This document shows, in pieces, positions 1-8,848 of a DNA stretch of 35,699 nucleotides. Numbering within the stretch: the first letter of the stretch is position 1; every line of letters begins with the position of its first letter. A program made the position numbers and the translations under genes. Origin of the DNA: Paracoccaceae bacterium (lineage in GTDB: Bacteria; Pseudomonadota; Alphaproteobacteria; Rhodobacterales; Rhodobacteraceae); NCBI GenBank assembly GCA_902525995.1, contig CABZJG010000002.1:1-35699 (forward strand). Direction: 5' to 3'. A model generated the notes under the pieces. That model did not search any database and had not been told where the DNA came from. It saw only the letters and a program-made list of their open reading frames with translations.

Positions 1-230
1 CATGGATTGATGGCGTTTTTGATGCGCAAAGCGTCGAAACCCTTCTCGGCGATATTCACTGAGCGGCTAAGCCAAACCAAAGACCCCAATCCAACTTGGC
101 ACGAAATTTGCAACCAAAGCTGTATAGCCGTTATCCCCAGTAGCGCTATCTTTTCCAGTTGCCCGGCGTTTCGGCGCCGGGTAGCTGCCAAAGACGAAGA
201 TTCCCCGCAACCGGGATTATGGCTGTTCAT
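1..230 (-). CDS. Partial hypothetical protein running off the left edge (MNSHNPGCGESSSLAATRRRNAGQLEKIALLGITAIQLWLQISCQ...)
   Basis: Open minus-strand frame from an ATG (complement of cat at 228-230) to the window edge without a stop; purine-rich GGGAAG upstream. No family recognised. Confidence 0.35.
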   Translation of the reverse strand, partial: MNSHNPGCGESSSLAATRRRNAGQLEKIALLGITAIQLWLQISCQVGLGSLVWLSRSVNIAEKGFDALRIKNAINP

Positions 231-350
231 TTTTTCTTCCCTGTTGACCTGGGCGCGGCATAGGCTGCGTCCTCTTTTTTTGGACAGCTCGGCCACATCC
301 TGAGATCACAATACGCCCCAAACTCTGCGCTTTTACCCACCATATTTTCC

Positions 351-1598
351 TCACAGCTCTCCCTCTTTCTCTTTTCGCTTTTGCTTTTGATCGAGACCGA
401 TGAGAGATCCGACAAGGTTTAGTCTTCCGGCTTTGTGCTGCCGCGTCATGGCACGCAGCATTCCCCCCGGATTTTGTACAGGATTTGAGTTTCGCGTCAT
501 GTTTGCATCGATGATCAGCAGGCAAATGGCAGTTGTCAGATCTCCCATGGTCTCCACAGCCTCCTGATAGGCTGAACTGTGCACACCGAGGCGATGCAGC
601 TGGTCAATGGAGCCTAGAACGAAGTCCTGTTCGGTAATTTGCGCCTTTGATCCTTGGTAGAACCTGACAGCTTGTTCGAAATCGCTAGAGCCAAAGGATA
701 TCATACGTTCGGGATCAACGATTTCTGTTAGATCTTTCTTGCGCTCCACCTCGGCTTCGCCATACTTATTTTCTAAGCAATTCGTGGACCCTTTAGGGTC
801 CGCGTCAGTAAAATCATTTTCTGATGATTTATCATCAGGCCGCAAAGGGATGTTTTCATTACAGACAGAGATTATATCTTCTTTTTTATCTTGTAATGGT
901 AGGAAGTCTATTTCCGCTCCGCCGGAAGAATCAAAACGTAATTCATCGATTTGTTGCAAACCTATCAACAGGTTTTGCACAGCCTCAAAATGCTCCTCTA
1001 CACTCTCCAGCGTCGGGAAGGCGTCATTCCTACGAGGAAGATCCACAAACACATCTCTGGCAGCGCTCACATCCGCATCATCCGGCATTAAGGTCAGAAG
1101 TTTCATTAGCAGCGTTTTGATGTTCCGCTTCACCGCAGAGCATTTGTATAGCGTCACGCGCCGCGCTTCTTCATGCTCCTGCAGCTGCTCGCGTAGGCGC
1201 AGAAGAGCCGGCACCTTCTCGATGAGCGGCGTAAAGCACATCCCCTGGCGGAAGTGATCACTGACGGATTTGCGCGCCCCATTGGCGCACACGCGCTTTT
1301 CTATGAGACCAAGCTGCTCAAGCTTATATTCATCAAAGCGCACTGCACGCGCGGTCTTGCCCAAGGTATGTGCCAGATCCTGCTGCATCTTCGAGCAGAT
1401 CGGCTCCACATGCGGATTGCCCCAGTCAGACGGACGTGTCGCACGGATCATCGTCAGCAAACTGTTTAAAAGCGAGGCGCTCAGGCCCAGCCTTGATCGT
1501 AAATCGGTTAAGAGCCCCTCAAGGGCGCCGCGGGTCATGCCATCGGGCAACACCGCATAGATGAGTTCATCGCTGTGAACCTGATTTTGTAAGGTCAT
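351..1598 (-). CDS. repC: RepC-like plasmid replication initiator
   Basis: 415 aa. N-terminal pattern RPSDWGNPHVEPICSKMQQDLAHTLGKTARAVRFDEYKLEQLGLIEKRVCANGARKS resembles the RepC winged-helix region of repABC/repC replicons; C-terminal half fits the RepC C-terminal domain layout. Confidence 0.83.
   Translation of the reverse strand: MTLQNQVHSDELIYAVLPDGMTRGALEGLLTDLRSRLGLSASLLNSLLTMIRATRPSDWGNPHVEPICSKMQQDLAHTLGKTARAVRFDEYKLEQLGLIEKRVCANGARKSVSDHFRQGMCFTPLIEKVPALLRLREQLQEHEEARRVTLYKCSAVKRNIKTLLMKLLTLMPDDADVSAARDVFVDLPRRNDAFPTLESVEEHFEAVQNLLIGLQQIDELRFDSSGGAEIDFLPLQDKKEDIISVCNENIPLRPDDKSSENDFTDADPKGSTNCLENKYGEAEVERKKDLTEIVDPERMISFGSSDFEQAVRFYQGSKAQITEQDFVLGSIDQLHRLGVHSSAYQEAVETMGDLTTAICLLIIDANMTRNSNPVQNPGGMLRAMTRQHKAGRLNLVGSLIGLDQKQKRKEKEGEL
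786..838. repeat. Pair of perfect inverted repeats with identical TTTA loops inside repC (GGACCC-TTTA-GGGTCC and CTGATGA-TTTA-TCATCAG)
   Basis: Read directly: 786-801 and 821-838, in an AT-rich low-complexity part of repC. Confidence 0.7.
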
Positions 1599-1677
1599 TT
1601 TCTGCTCGCCTTTTTTTATGGTTAAGGCAGGGCACCATCAGGCTACAAAAAATTATGCGCACAAATGCGTTTTTTAG

Positions 1678-1706
1678 TTGCGTTCTGAGGCAGAGGCTGA
1701 TAAAAA
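1678..1706 (+). promoter_or_regulatory. Candidate sigma70-like promoter TTGCGT-N17-TAAAAA, antisense to the repC leader
   Basis: -35 at 1678-1683, -10 at 1701-1706, exact 17 nt spacing. Confidence 0.35.
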
Positions 1707-1712
1707 CAGAGT

Positions 1713-1797
1713 TAACGAATTATCGAACTCATAAGGATTGCCGTCCTTTGTTCTTAAAAGCCCCCCGTTAGGTTTACCCTGCGGGGTTTTGCTTTTC
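1713..1797 (+). ncRNA. Candidate ~85 nt counter-transcribed RNA in the repC leader
   Basis: Lies between the candidate promoter and a terminator-like hairpin, on the strand opposite repC, immediately upstream of repC; comparable in position to the ctRNA of repABC replicons. Confidence 0.3.
1755..1797 (+). terminator. Rho-independent-terminator-like hairpin
   Basis: aaaagccccccg-ttaggtttaccctg-cggggttttgctttt: complementary C-rich and G-rich arms followed by a T-rich tract. Confidence 0.45.
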
Positions 1798-2148
1798 TGG
1801 GGGTTAGGTCTCCTTTTCTGGTTGGTGGTTAGAATCGGGGCGGAATCGGCTCCGCAGCCTCATCATACTATATGCTGTGGTCTTCGCATAGGCTATGACT
1901 GCATTTTGCGACACTGCCTAAATCTTGTTTTTAACGCCAAAGCGCAACGATCTGGCGCTGAATTCAGGTGGAGTTTTTCCTTTTCCAACTCGCTCTCTGA
2001 TTGATCACATAGCAGGAACAAAAGATTTTGGCTATTATTTTTCATGTTTTTCTAAACTTTTTTCTCAAAATTTCTGTTTATAAACCAAAAAAATGGATTC
2101 AAAACAAAGGCTTAGAGTGTAAACTGAATCCCAAATAAGGGGTTTACT

Positions 2149-2847
2149 TTGACATCTGAATTACCAGAAAGCGCTAAAAGTATTGGCGATATCATGAAGA
2201 AAATGCGTAAAGAGCGCAAGATTCCGATGCGTGAACTAGCAGAAATAACAGGTATGTCCCATGGTCATTTGACAATGATCGAAAACGGCAAATCAAGCTG
2301 CACTTTAAGAAGTTTAGAAAAAATCGCGGCTGCACTTGGGACAAGCGCAGCGGCCTTACTCTCAGCTGCGTCAAGGGCTGAGGCACCAGACACCGAATAT
2401 CTCAAACAAATAGTAGCGTCGAACCTACGCCAGGCGCGCGAAGGCAGATGTCTATCACGCCGACAGCTTGCAGAACCTATTGGTTTTATTCCACAATATA
2501 TAGGAACAACCGAACTCGCCAAGCGATTACCGAATGTTAGAAACATTGTAAGGCTCGCGCAAGGTTTGCAAATTCAACCCTCTGAACTACTCAAGGAAAC
2601 CTTCGATCCAAACTGCCTAGAGGCTCCGCGTGTTTATGAGCATATCACCCTAGAAATCTTAGCGGCTCGCCTAAAACAAGGACGTCACGAACAGTGCCTG
2701 ACGAGAAAAGAAGTAGGCGTGGGAACAAGTATTTCTGACACTATACTTTATTTATTGGAAAGCGGAAAAAGTTGGTCAACCGTTCCAAAGCTAATGTCTA
2801 TTTGCAATTACTATGGCTGTCCTGCCTCTAAATTTCTTGATCTATAA
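2149..2847 (+). CDS. XRE-family regulator with three tandem HTH-like repeats (TTG start)
   Basis: Repeat 1 IMKKMRKERKIPMRELAEITGMSHGHLTMIENGKSSCTLRSLEKIAAALGTSAAALL; repeat 2 LRQAREGRCLSRRQLAEPIGFIPQYIGTTELAKRLPNVRNIVRLAQGLQIQPSELL; repeat 3 ARLKQGRHEQCLTRKEVGVGTSISDTILYLLESGKSWSTVPKLMSICNYYGCPASKFL. Confidence 0.85.
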   Translation: MTSELPESAKSIGDIMKKMRKERKIPMRELAEITGMSHGHLTMIENGKSSCTLRSLEKIAAALGTSAAALLSAASRAEAPDTEYLKQIVASNLRQAREGRCLSRRQLAEPIGFIPQYIGTTELAKRLPNVRNIVRLAQGLQIQPSELLKETFDPNCLEAPRVYEHITLEILAARLKQGRHEQCLTRKEVGVGTSISDTILYLLESGKSWSTVPKLMSICNYYGCPASKFLDL

Positions 2848-2980
2848 ATTTTTATTGACTTTATTTGGAATCGTTTTAATGTGTTACTATGTGCTACCCT
2901 TTCATCATACCCCTCCCCAAAGCTTCGACCTCTAAAAACCGGGCCTATATTTTGATGAAGCCGCCAAAAAAGAGATTGCG

Positions 2981-3070
2981 AGAGCGCTACAGCGCTCTGC
3001 GATCCGGGCGTCTTGAGCGCACATATCAAGATTGCTCGGTGGGGAGGCTATGCAACAGCCTGGCCTCCCC
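2981..3070 (+). other. Cluster of three inverted repeats in the pil-operon leader
   Basis: H1 agagcgct-ac-agcgctct (2981-2998); H2 tcttga-N9-tcaaga (3011-3031); H3 ggggaggc-N14-gcctcccc (3041-3070). All arms perfect. Confidence 0.55.
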
Positions 3071-3113
3071 TGAAACAGCTAATAAGTCTTTCAATCAAAA
3101 AAGGACCCCAGCA

Positions 3114-3203
3114 ATGAATCGTACAGAAAAGCAGGCAATCCTGATCATGTAGGTCCTCATCGCGGCCGCCTCAGCTGTCTTGACTTTAACTTTAGGAGTT
3201 TAA
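3114..3203 (+). pseudogene. Possible single-TM small ORF interrupted by an in-frame TAG: MNRTEKQAILIM*VLIAAASAVLTLTLGV*
   Basis: ATG at 3114 behind AAAGGA; TAG at 3150-3152; reading resumes in the same frame into a hydrophobic segment ending at TAA 3201-3203. Confidence 0.3.
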
Positions 3204-3226
3204 TTTAACATAATTGTAGGGATGCA

Positions 3227-3952
3227 ATGATAGGAATTAAGGAACCAATTTGGCGGCTTGGTCCCGCAAAATACATGGCTGTGTACTTGGTTTTGCTTAC
3301 TACCCCGACCCTTGCCCAAGAAATCCGCTGTCCCGATTGGGAATATCTTGTCGCAAAATACGAAGGCCGCGCGGCACTTCGCTCGGTTGCACCCTCTGCT
3401 AACTTTGACGAGCTGATCGGCAGACCTGCCGCGCAACCGGCCTCTGCTACAGTGCCAAAGACGCCCTTGGCAGCCACCAAGCAACCCCTGAGCACCCAAG
3501 CCACCCAATGCACATATAGCGTAAAGAAGGGAGATACGCTCTCCTCTATTGCGCTCAAAAACCTTGGCAGTCAAAATCGCTGGCGGCAGATATTAAGTCT
3601 CAACACATCAACACTTCCGAATGAAAACTCTCTGCGTGTTGGCCAGAGCATCAGGCTTCCGTGCGAGGGTCAACCTCTAAGCGCCACTGCCGCGCCCAAA
3701 GCTGCGCCAATCCCAGTGTGGACCGCCAAAAAGGGCGAACGTCTGACGGATATTTTAAAGCGCTGGTCTGCCCGTGCCGGCTACCAGCTCATCATAGAAA
3801 CCAAAGATGACTGGATTATTGCAAGCCCTGTGTCCATCGAAGGTGCGTTTCGCCCGGCAGTTAAAGAGCTGATCAAGGGGTTGGCCACATCAGGCTCTAA
3901 TCCGCCTGTAAGGATATTTTCAAACAACACTTTGAAGTTAGGTAATTCATGA
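3227..3952 (+). CDS. pilL: PilL-like protein: signal peptide, LysM domain, TcpQ/PilL-like C-terminal domain
   Basis: LysM motif YSVKKGDTLSSIALKNLGSQNRWRQILSLN...LRVGQSIRLP; C-terminal VWTAKKGERLTDILKRWSARAGYQLI...GAFRPAVKELIKGL fits the TcpQ C-terminal pattern; followed by the secretin gene. Confidence 0.7.
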   Translation: MIGIKEPIWRLGPAKYMAVYLVLLTTPTLAQEIRCPDWEYLVAKYEGRAALRSVAPSANFDELIGRPAAQPASATVPKTPLAATKQPLSTQATQCTYSVKKGDTLSSIALKNLGSQNRWRQILSLNTSTLPNENSLRVGQSIRLPCEGQPLSATAAPKAAPIPVWTAKKGERLTDILKRWSARAGYQLIIETKDDWIIASPVSIEGAFRPAVKELIKGLATSGSNPPVRIFSNNTLKLGNS

Positions 3953-5415
3953 ATAGATTGGCCTACATTTTTCCCCTTGGTTTCAGCGTGGTTTTGTGCG
4001 GCTGCGCGGCCACAAATGTTGCGGAGCGCGAAATCACCGCAGGTAAAAAACTCACAGCTGCTGCGCGCGCAGAGATGGCCGCCATTCAGCGCGGCGAAGT
4101 CATTGAGGTGAACAAGCCATATTACGGCCATCAGGTGAAGGTGGAGCGCGGCTCGCAGCGCGGCAAGCCTTTGCCAAAAAGCGTTGAGGGGGCCAACAGC
4201 ACCAGCTTCAATTTCACGGGCGATATTCACAAGTTTGCTGCAAACGTAAAAGACCAAACTGGTATACCTGTGTCCATTGCCGCACGCTTCACCGACCTTG
4301 ATGGCAACGTCATTTCCATGCCCATTTCCACATTGCTTTCGTTGAACTCAAAAGGCGCTCTGTCGAAGGCATTGGACATTGTGGGATCGAGAACCGATAC
4401 GGATTGGTCCTTTGATGGATCTACAATTGTGTTCACCCGCATGACGAATAGATCCTACGCACTTTCGATCCCCACGGGCAAAGTATCGTTTTCAAAAGCC
4501 TCATCCGGGCTAAGCGGCAGTGGGTCATCGCCCATATCGATCACCCGCTCTGGAGAGCTTGATGCATGGAGTTCATTGACAACGCGGCTTGCCAATGTGG
4601 TCACGCCGCCCTCTCAAGCAATGCTGGACCAACAATCTGCCACATTAACAGTCTTTGGCCCGCCTTCCGTTCACGCCAAGGTAAAGGCGACCATCGATGA
4701 GATGAACGCGCTTTATGCGCAAAAAATAGGGATTGAGGTGGCTGCATTTTTTGTGGAAACATCCAAAGTCGATGATTTTGCAGCTTCTATCTCTGCACTT
4801 TCAGGCACAAATTCTTTCACCGGCCTAGCGCAAGCGATCTCGGGAAATGGTGTGGCAACCATCGCAGGCGGCGGCAACAGTTTCAATTTCCGCGCAATAT
4901 CACGCGATGCGTCTGTTTTTGATTTTGTCCAAGGCTCAAGCACATCGCAAAGCGGCGTATGGGCCCCTATTAAAATAGAAACCACCACCAATTATGTGGC
5001 AAACGCGGTGACGACAACGCAGGACGGTGTGAGCAGCACCAGTTTGCAAACCGCCTCTGTCGGAGAAGGGCTTTCCATTCATGCGCTTCCGCGCATTCTG
5101 GATGGCAACAAAATCCAACTGCATCTGACAGTGGTGCAACGCACTCTCACTGATCTGGATGAATTCACCACAAGCACCTCCAGTGTTCAACTGCCCAAAA
5201 TAGATGCCCGAGAAATTCAATCAGATGTCATTCTGGCCTCAGGCGAAACATTACTGCTCGCAGGTTACGAGCAGGACAAATATAAAAAATCCTCCTCTGG
5301 ACCCGGATCACCACTGGCATGGATTGCCGGGGGTAGCAAAGACGCCGAAGCTAAGAACATCCGTATGATTTTAATGGTCCGCCCCTCCATCCTTGCCACA
5401 AGTGGAAGGCCATAA
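3949..5415 (+). CDS. pilN: Type IVb pilus secretin, lipoprotein (PilN-like)
   Basis: Lipobox-like VVLCGCAA near the N-terminus; C-terminal secretin features (LSIHALPRILDGNKIQLHLTVVQRTL...VQLPKIDAREIQSDVILASGETLLLAGYEQ); overlaps pilL by ATGA. Confidence 0.87.
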   Translation: MNRLAYIFPLGFSVVLCGCAATNVAEREITAGKKLTAAARAEMAAIQRGEVIEVNKPYYGHQVKVERGSQRGKPLPKSVEGANSTSFNFTGDIHKFAANVKDQTGIPVSIAARFTDLDGNVISMPISTLLSLNSKGALSKALDIVGSRTDTDWSFDGSTIVFTRMTNRSYALSIPTGKVSFSKASSGLSGSGSSPISITRSGELDAWSSLTTRLANVVTPPSQAMLDQQSATLTVFGPPSVHAKVKATIDEMNALYAQKIGIEVAAFFVETSKVDDFAASISALSGTNSFTGLAQAISGNGVATIAGGGNSFNFRAISRDASVFDFVQGSSTSQSGVWAPIKIETTTNYVANAVTTTQDGVSSTSLQTASVGEGLSIHALPRILDGNKIQLHLTVVQRTLTDLDEFTTSTSSVQLPKIDAREIQSDVILASGETLLLAGYEQDKYKKSSSGPGSPLAWIAGGSKDAEAKNIRMILMVRPSILATSGRP

Positions 5416-5416
5416 G

Positions 5417-6628
5417 ATGCAGCGCGCGTATATATTCAAAGCAGAGTTTGCAAGCGGTGCCATAAAAGCCGTTGTGGGGGGGCTTTGGTCCAGCCGCAAG
5501 AGTTTTAAAAACAGCCCTATAAGCAGCTCACGACAAAAGAAGTGGGTTTTTGGCGCGCATGTGTTCAAAGCGCATGGAAAGTTTTCCAAGGGCGCAGTGC
5601 CTCTTTTCGGCATCGTCAAAAACAATCTGCCCAAGGAACTGCACGGGTCTGATGGGATTGTAACATTAAAGTGCGACCATTTGCTGGCATCGCATGCGTT
5701 TGTCAAAGGCCAGCCGGTGCGCGGATTAGAAACACTCCACACCAGCCTTGAGGACTACATAGACTGGCTAAGCGCGCAGCTGATTGGACCTGTGTATTGC
5801 CCTGCTGACGTTGCCCCAGAGGTGGACGGCTTAGACGGTAAATCCGCTGTGATATGGGATATACATTCGTGCGATGTCGGCTCAAAGCTGCCCCCCAAAC
5901 AGCGATCCTATTTTGTGAGCACCAAAGAAGCACTTGCTGGCATGACGGCTCTCGCCGCCGGTCTTCTGGCCTGGCCGTTTATGGGCGCGGCTCTGGCGTT
6001 GGTTTTTGCAGAAAAAATACCCCCGCCGCTGCCGCTTGAGTTTACCCAACGCGACACCGGTGCCTTTTTGCAAAACTGCTATGAAGAGGTCAGCAAGGCA
6101 GGCCCGCGCACCTACGGCTTTGAGGTTGTCGAGCGCGGCTGCATTGATGATGGCGCGGCACTCTTTCCCGAACTCGGGCAAGATAAATGGCTCGCAGTCC
6201 AGATTTCAAAGCCAACAGGAAAGGTGCATGCGCATCTGGGCGCGCAGCTGTCGCGGCAGGCTTTTGAGAATTGGCCTCACCAAAAATCTATCAGCGACGA
6301 AAAAATCACAAGCGGCGTGATCTTTGACAGCACATATCTGCCTTCAACCGAATTGCCGCCGGCCAGCGCCATTGAGGCGGATATCCAGAACGCCCTTTTT
6401 GCCATTACTAAAAGCGTAAGTGGGGATCTTAGAAAGGGCGGGCGCAACTTTGTGCTGGAGACATCGCTCGAAGATGCAGTGCGCCGCTTGAGCGAAATCC
6501 CAAATATTCAAGTCAGCAGCCTTATTGAGAAGAAAACCGGCTCCAGCACATCTGTTGCTGTCACATTAAAGCTCAATGCGCCCATTGCACAATTTGCAAG
6601 CGCAAAGATTGGAGAAGCCTCCAAATGA
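5417..6628 (+). CDS. pilO: PilO-like pilin accessory protein
   Basis: Position between secretin and ATPase; PilO-like layout with a mid-protein TM (MTALAAGLLAWPFMGAALALVFA). ATG at 5417 preferred over the upstream TTG at 5393. Confidence 0.65.
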   Translation: MQRAYIFKAEFASGAIKAVVGGLWSSRKSFKNSPISSSRQKKWVFGAHVFKAHGKFSKGAVPLFGIVKNNLPKELHGSDGIVTLKCDHLLASHAFVKGQPVRGLETLHTSLEDYIDWLSAQLIGPVYCPADVAPEVDGLDGKSAVIWDIHSCDVGSKLPPKQRSYFVSTKEALAGMTALAAGLLAWPFMGAALALVFAEKIPPPLPLEFTQRDTGAFLQNCYEEVSKAGPRTYGFEVVERGCIDDGAALFPELGQDKWLAVQISKPTGKVHAHLGAQLSRQAFENWPHQKSISDEKITSGVIFDSTYLPSTELPPASAIEADIQNALFAITKSVSGDLRKGGRNFVLETSLEDAVRRLSEIPNIQVSSLIEKKTGSSTSVAVTLKLNAPIAQFASAKIGEASK

Positions 6629-8847
6629 TAAAAGGATATTTAAAAGCAACAACCGCTTTGGCCATATGCACGGCTTTGAGCGCGCATCCGGCCCATGCAC
6701 AGCAAACGCAATTTGAGCGTGATCTTGGAGTGGCCCGCCAGGTGATCAACTCGTTGCTAAGCTTTCACCGCACGAATGAGGCCACGCTCTATAGGCAAAA
6801 GCTGCGGCGTGATGCCCTGATGGACTTCGAAGAGCCCTATGAAGCCCCGTTTACCGAATTTGAAGACGAGTTGATCCTGTATCAAGGAAAGCGGGCAGAC
6901 CGGATACAAGCGCTGAACGCATCCACACGGCGTACCAGAATTGATCTGGATTTTCGCGCTTGGATTTGCATTGAAGAGGGCGATGCAGGCGTCCATCCCG
7001 AAATTACAAAGCCTTTGCCCTATGGCGGAACGAGATATACACTTGTTGGATTTTTTGCAGATGAAACCACCGGCGTTTCCACTGAAGAACTCTACGACTT
7101 TGCGCGCAGCGGTCAGGCCAAAATCACCGGAGCTATGCCGTATCATCGCTTGGTCAAATTCAACTGGGGGAGCGGGCAGTATCATGATGCCAAAACCGAT
7201 ACATGGCATACGCTTTCAGAGTGTTTGAACGACATTGCTCCGCTTTTTGCCAAAGACAGTGTCGGCTTTATCTCCACGGGGCGCCGGGTGTCAGAGTTCA
7301 ACAAATTGCAGTTTACCGAAAGCTATGTGGAAGAAGCGCCCGTTGCCTGTCCGCCAGCTGAATTTCCAAACAGAACAATCGGGCAGCAAATCCGGCGCTA
7401 TAAAACCTTTACGCTCTCGGATGTAAGCCCAGGCGATCCAATGCTGGATCATCGCGGAAAAAACGTCGCGCAGTCTTTAGGCGAGTTGGAAACCAAGGCA
7501 TCGACCTATTATCAGGGCTGCCGCGCGCCCCAATATTTAACATATGGGACGTTTCGGGAGACCTGCCCACGCACCATTAAGGGCAGGCTCTATCCCGATA
7601 AAGGGATCCGTGTTTGGGATGTGCATCTTTTGGAAGAGGTTCCAGCGCGGGGCTATTACCTTGAGGGTGAGAACAAAATTTTAAAACCGGTTGATGGCAC
7701 CTGGAGCCTGCGCCTGCAGCTGTGTGACGATGATGCGCCGCAAACCGGGCCAGCCTTCACGACAGCCAAACACTCTGCTTACACATCAGGATCGCAGGCC
7801 TGTTCAGCAGTGTACGGCAACAGTTATCCGGACGGCACACAAAGCCTGCGGCGCTCCAAACAAACAACAACCGTGACCTATACAAACGCGGATCCTCCCT
7901 CAAGCCGCGAGGTAATTAGCTATGGGGATTGGCAAGTGCTCAGCAATCCTTGCTCAAAGACAACGCTGTCTGGAATAAAAACCCGTGAGCGCGGATCAAC
8001 CTCAAGAAGCTGCATGATCGAAGCGCAAACCTACCGTATCGCCACAACCTCTTACGCAGATGGCCGTGCGTTCAGAACATTTGAAACAAACCAATCGGGC
8101 TGGTCGCCTGCGCGAAACACCTGCCCGCCACCTCCACCAAAGCCCAGTAATAATCGAAAAACATATTTTGACGTTGATGGAGATGGTAAGGGCGATTTCA
8201 GGACCTGGCACGAAGCATACCGTTACCATAAAAACCACGGCGGCCCTATTCCTGTAAGCATTGACGATGGCGGGTGCGAGACAGCAGGATGTAATGGCCC
8301 GAAAAAGGATACAGCACCGCCGAAGAGCAAGTCTCCTGAAAAAAATAGAGATCATGGGAGCTCCAGTGAGAGTGCCCCGAGCGACAAAATTGTGTGCACG
8401 GCCATGAACGCCGCTTATGGATTTGGCAGCTATCGGCAGGCCATATGGCTCGCGCATGCAGCCCAAAATCTCACCAGATACCATCAAACAGGCTATCATA
8501 TGATGGCGCTGCCACTCATTCGCGTGGCCTATGGATCGGACACGCATACTGCGCGGGCCCTTCGCGCGGCACTGGAGCATATGGCGCGAGAGCGCACGGC
8601 GGATATTCGCGCCGAGATGCGCGGAGCGGCTCGCCGCCCGCTTGGCCGTCTTTATCGCGCGATATTAGAACCCCTAAGCTACGGGCTTGGATGCCTTGTG
8701 GGCGGACGCGATATTGAGGGCATTGACGAGGTTCCCGTTCTGGCGCGGCAGATCAAGGCGTTTGCTCAAAGCCAAGCATCACCGCTTGATACAAAATTGT
8801 CACCTCACACCACGCCGTCAAAACCCATACAAAAAGGAGCCGTATGA
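6625..8847 (+). CDS. Large Cys-rich secreted protein of unknown function with a DxDxDG Ca-binding-like loop
   Basis: N-terminal signal peptide (LKATTALAICTALSAHPAHAQ); many Cys; TYFDVDGDGKGDFRTWHEAYRYHKNHGG; Pro-rich linker; overlaps pilO by ATGA. Confidence 0.75.
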   Translation: MIKGYLKATTALAICTALSAHPAHAQQTQFERDLGVARQVINSLLSFHRTNEATLYRQKLRRDALMDFEEPYEAPFTEFEDELILYQGKRADRIQALNASTRRTRIDLDFRAWICIEEGDAGVHPEITKPLPYGGTRYTLVGFFADETTGVSTEELYDFARSGQAKITGAMPYHRLVKFNWGSGQYHDAKTDTWHTLSECLNDIAPLFAKDSVGFISTGRRVSEFNKLQFTESYVEEAPVACPPAEFPNRTIGQQIRRYKTFTLSDVSPGDPMLDHRGKNVAQSLGELETKASTYYQGCRAPQYLTYGTFRETCPRTIKGRLYPDKGIRVWDVHLLEEVPARGYYLEGENKILKPVDGTWSLRLQLCDDDAPQTGPAFTTAKHSAYTSGSQACSAVYGNSYPDGTQSLRRSKQTTTVTYTNADPPSSREVISYGDWQVLSNPCSKTTLSGIKTRERGSTSRSCMIEAQTYRIATTSYADGRAFRTFETNQSGWSPARNTCPPPPPKPSNNRKTYFDVDGDGKGDFRTWHEAYRYHKNHGGPIPVSIDDGGCETAGCNGPKKDTAPPKSKSPEKNRDHGSSSESAPSDKIVCTAMNAAYGFGSYRQAIWLAHAAQNLTRYHQTGYHMMALPLIRVAYGSDTHTARALRAALEHMARERTADIRAEMRGAARRPLGRLYRAILEPLSYGLGCLVGGRDIEGIDEVPVLARQIKAFAQSQASPLDTKLSPHTTPSKPIQKGAV

Positions 8848-8848
8848 A

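Noticed and set aside
739-1257. 172-aa plus-strand ORF opposite repC
   Set aside because: Ser/Arg-rich shadow of repC with no recognisable domain.
2889-3152. 87-aa plus-strand ORF upstream of pilL
   Set aside because: Overlaps the hairpin cluster, Arg/Ser-rich, no RBS; better explained as non-coding leader.
8002-8580. 192-aa minus-strand ORF opposite the 740-aa secreted protein
   Set aside because: Antisense shadow of a well-supported signal-peptide protein; composition not protein-like.
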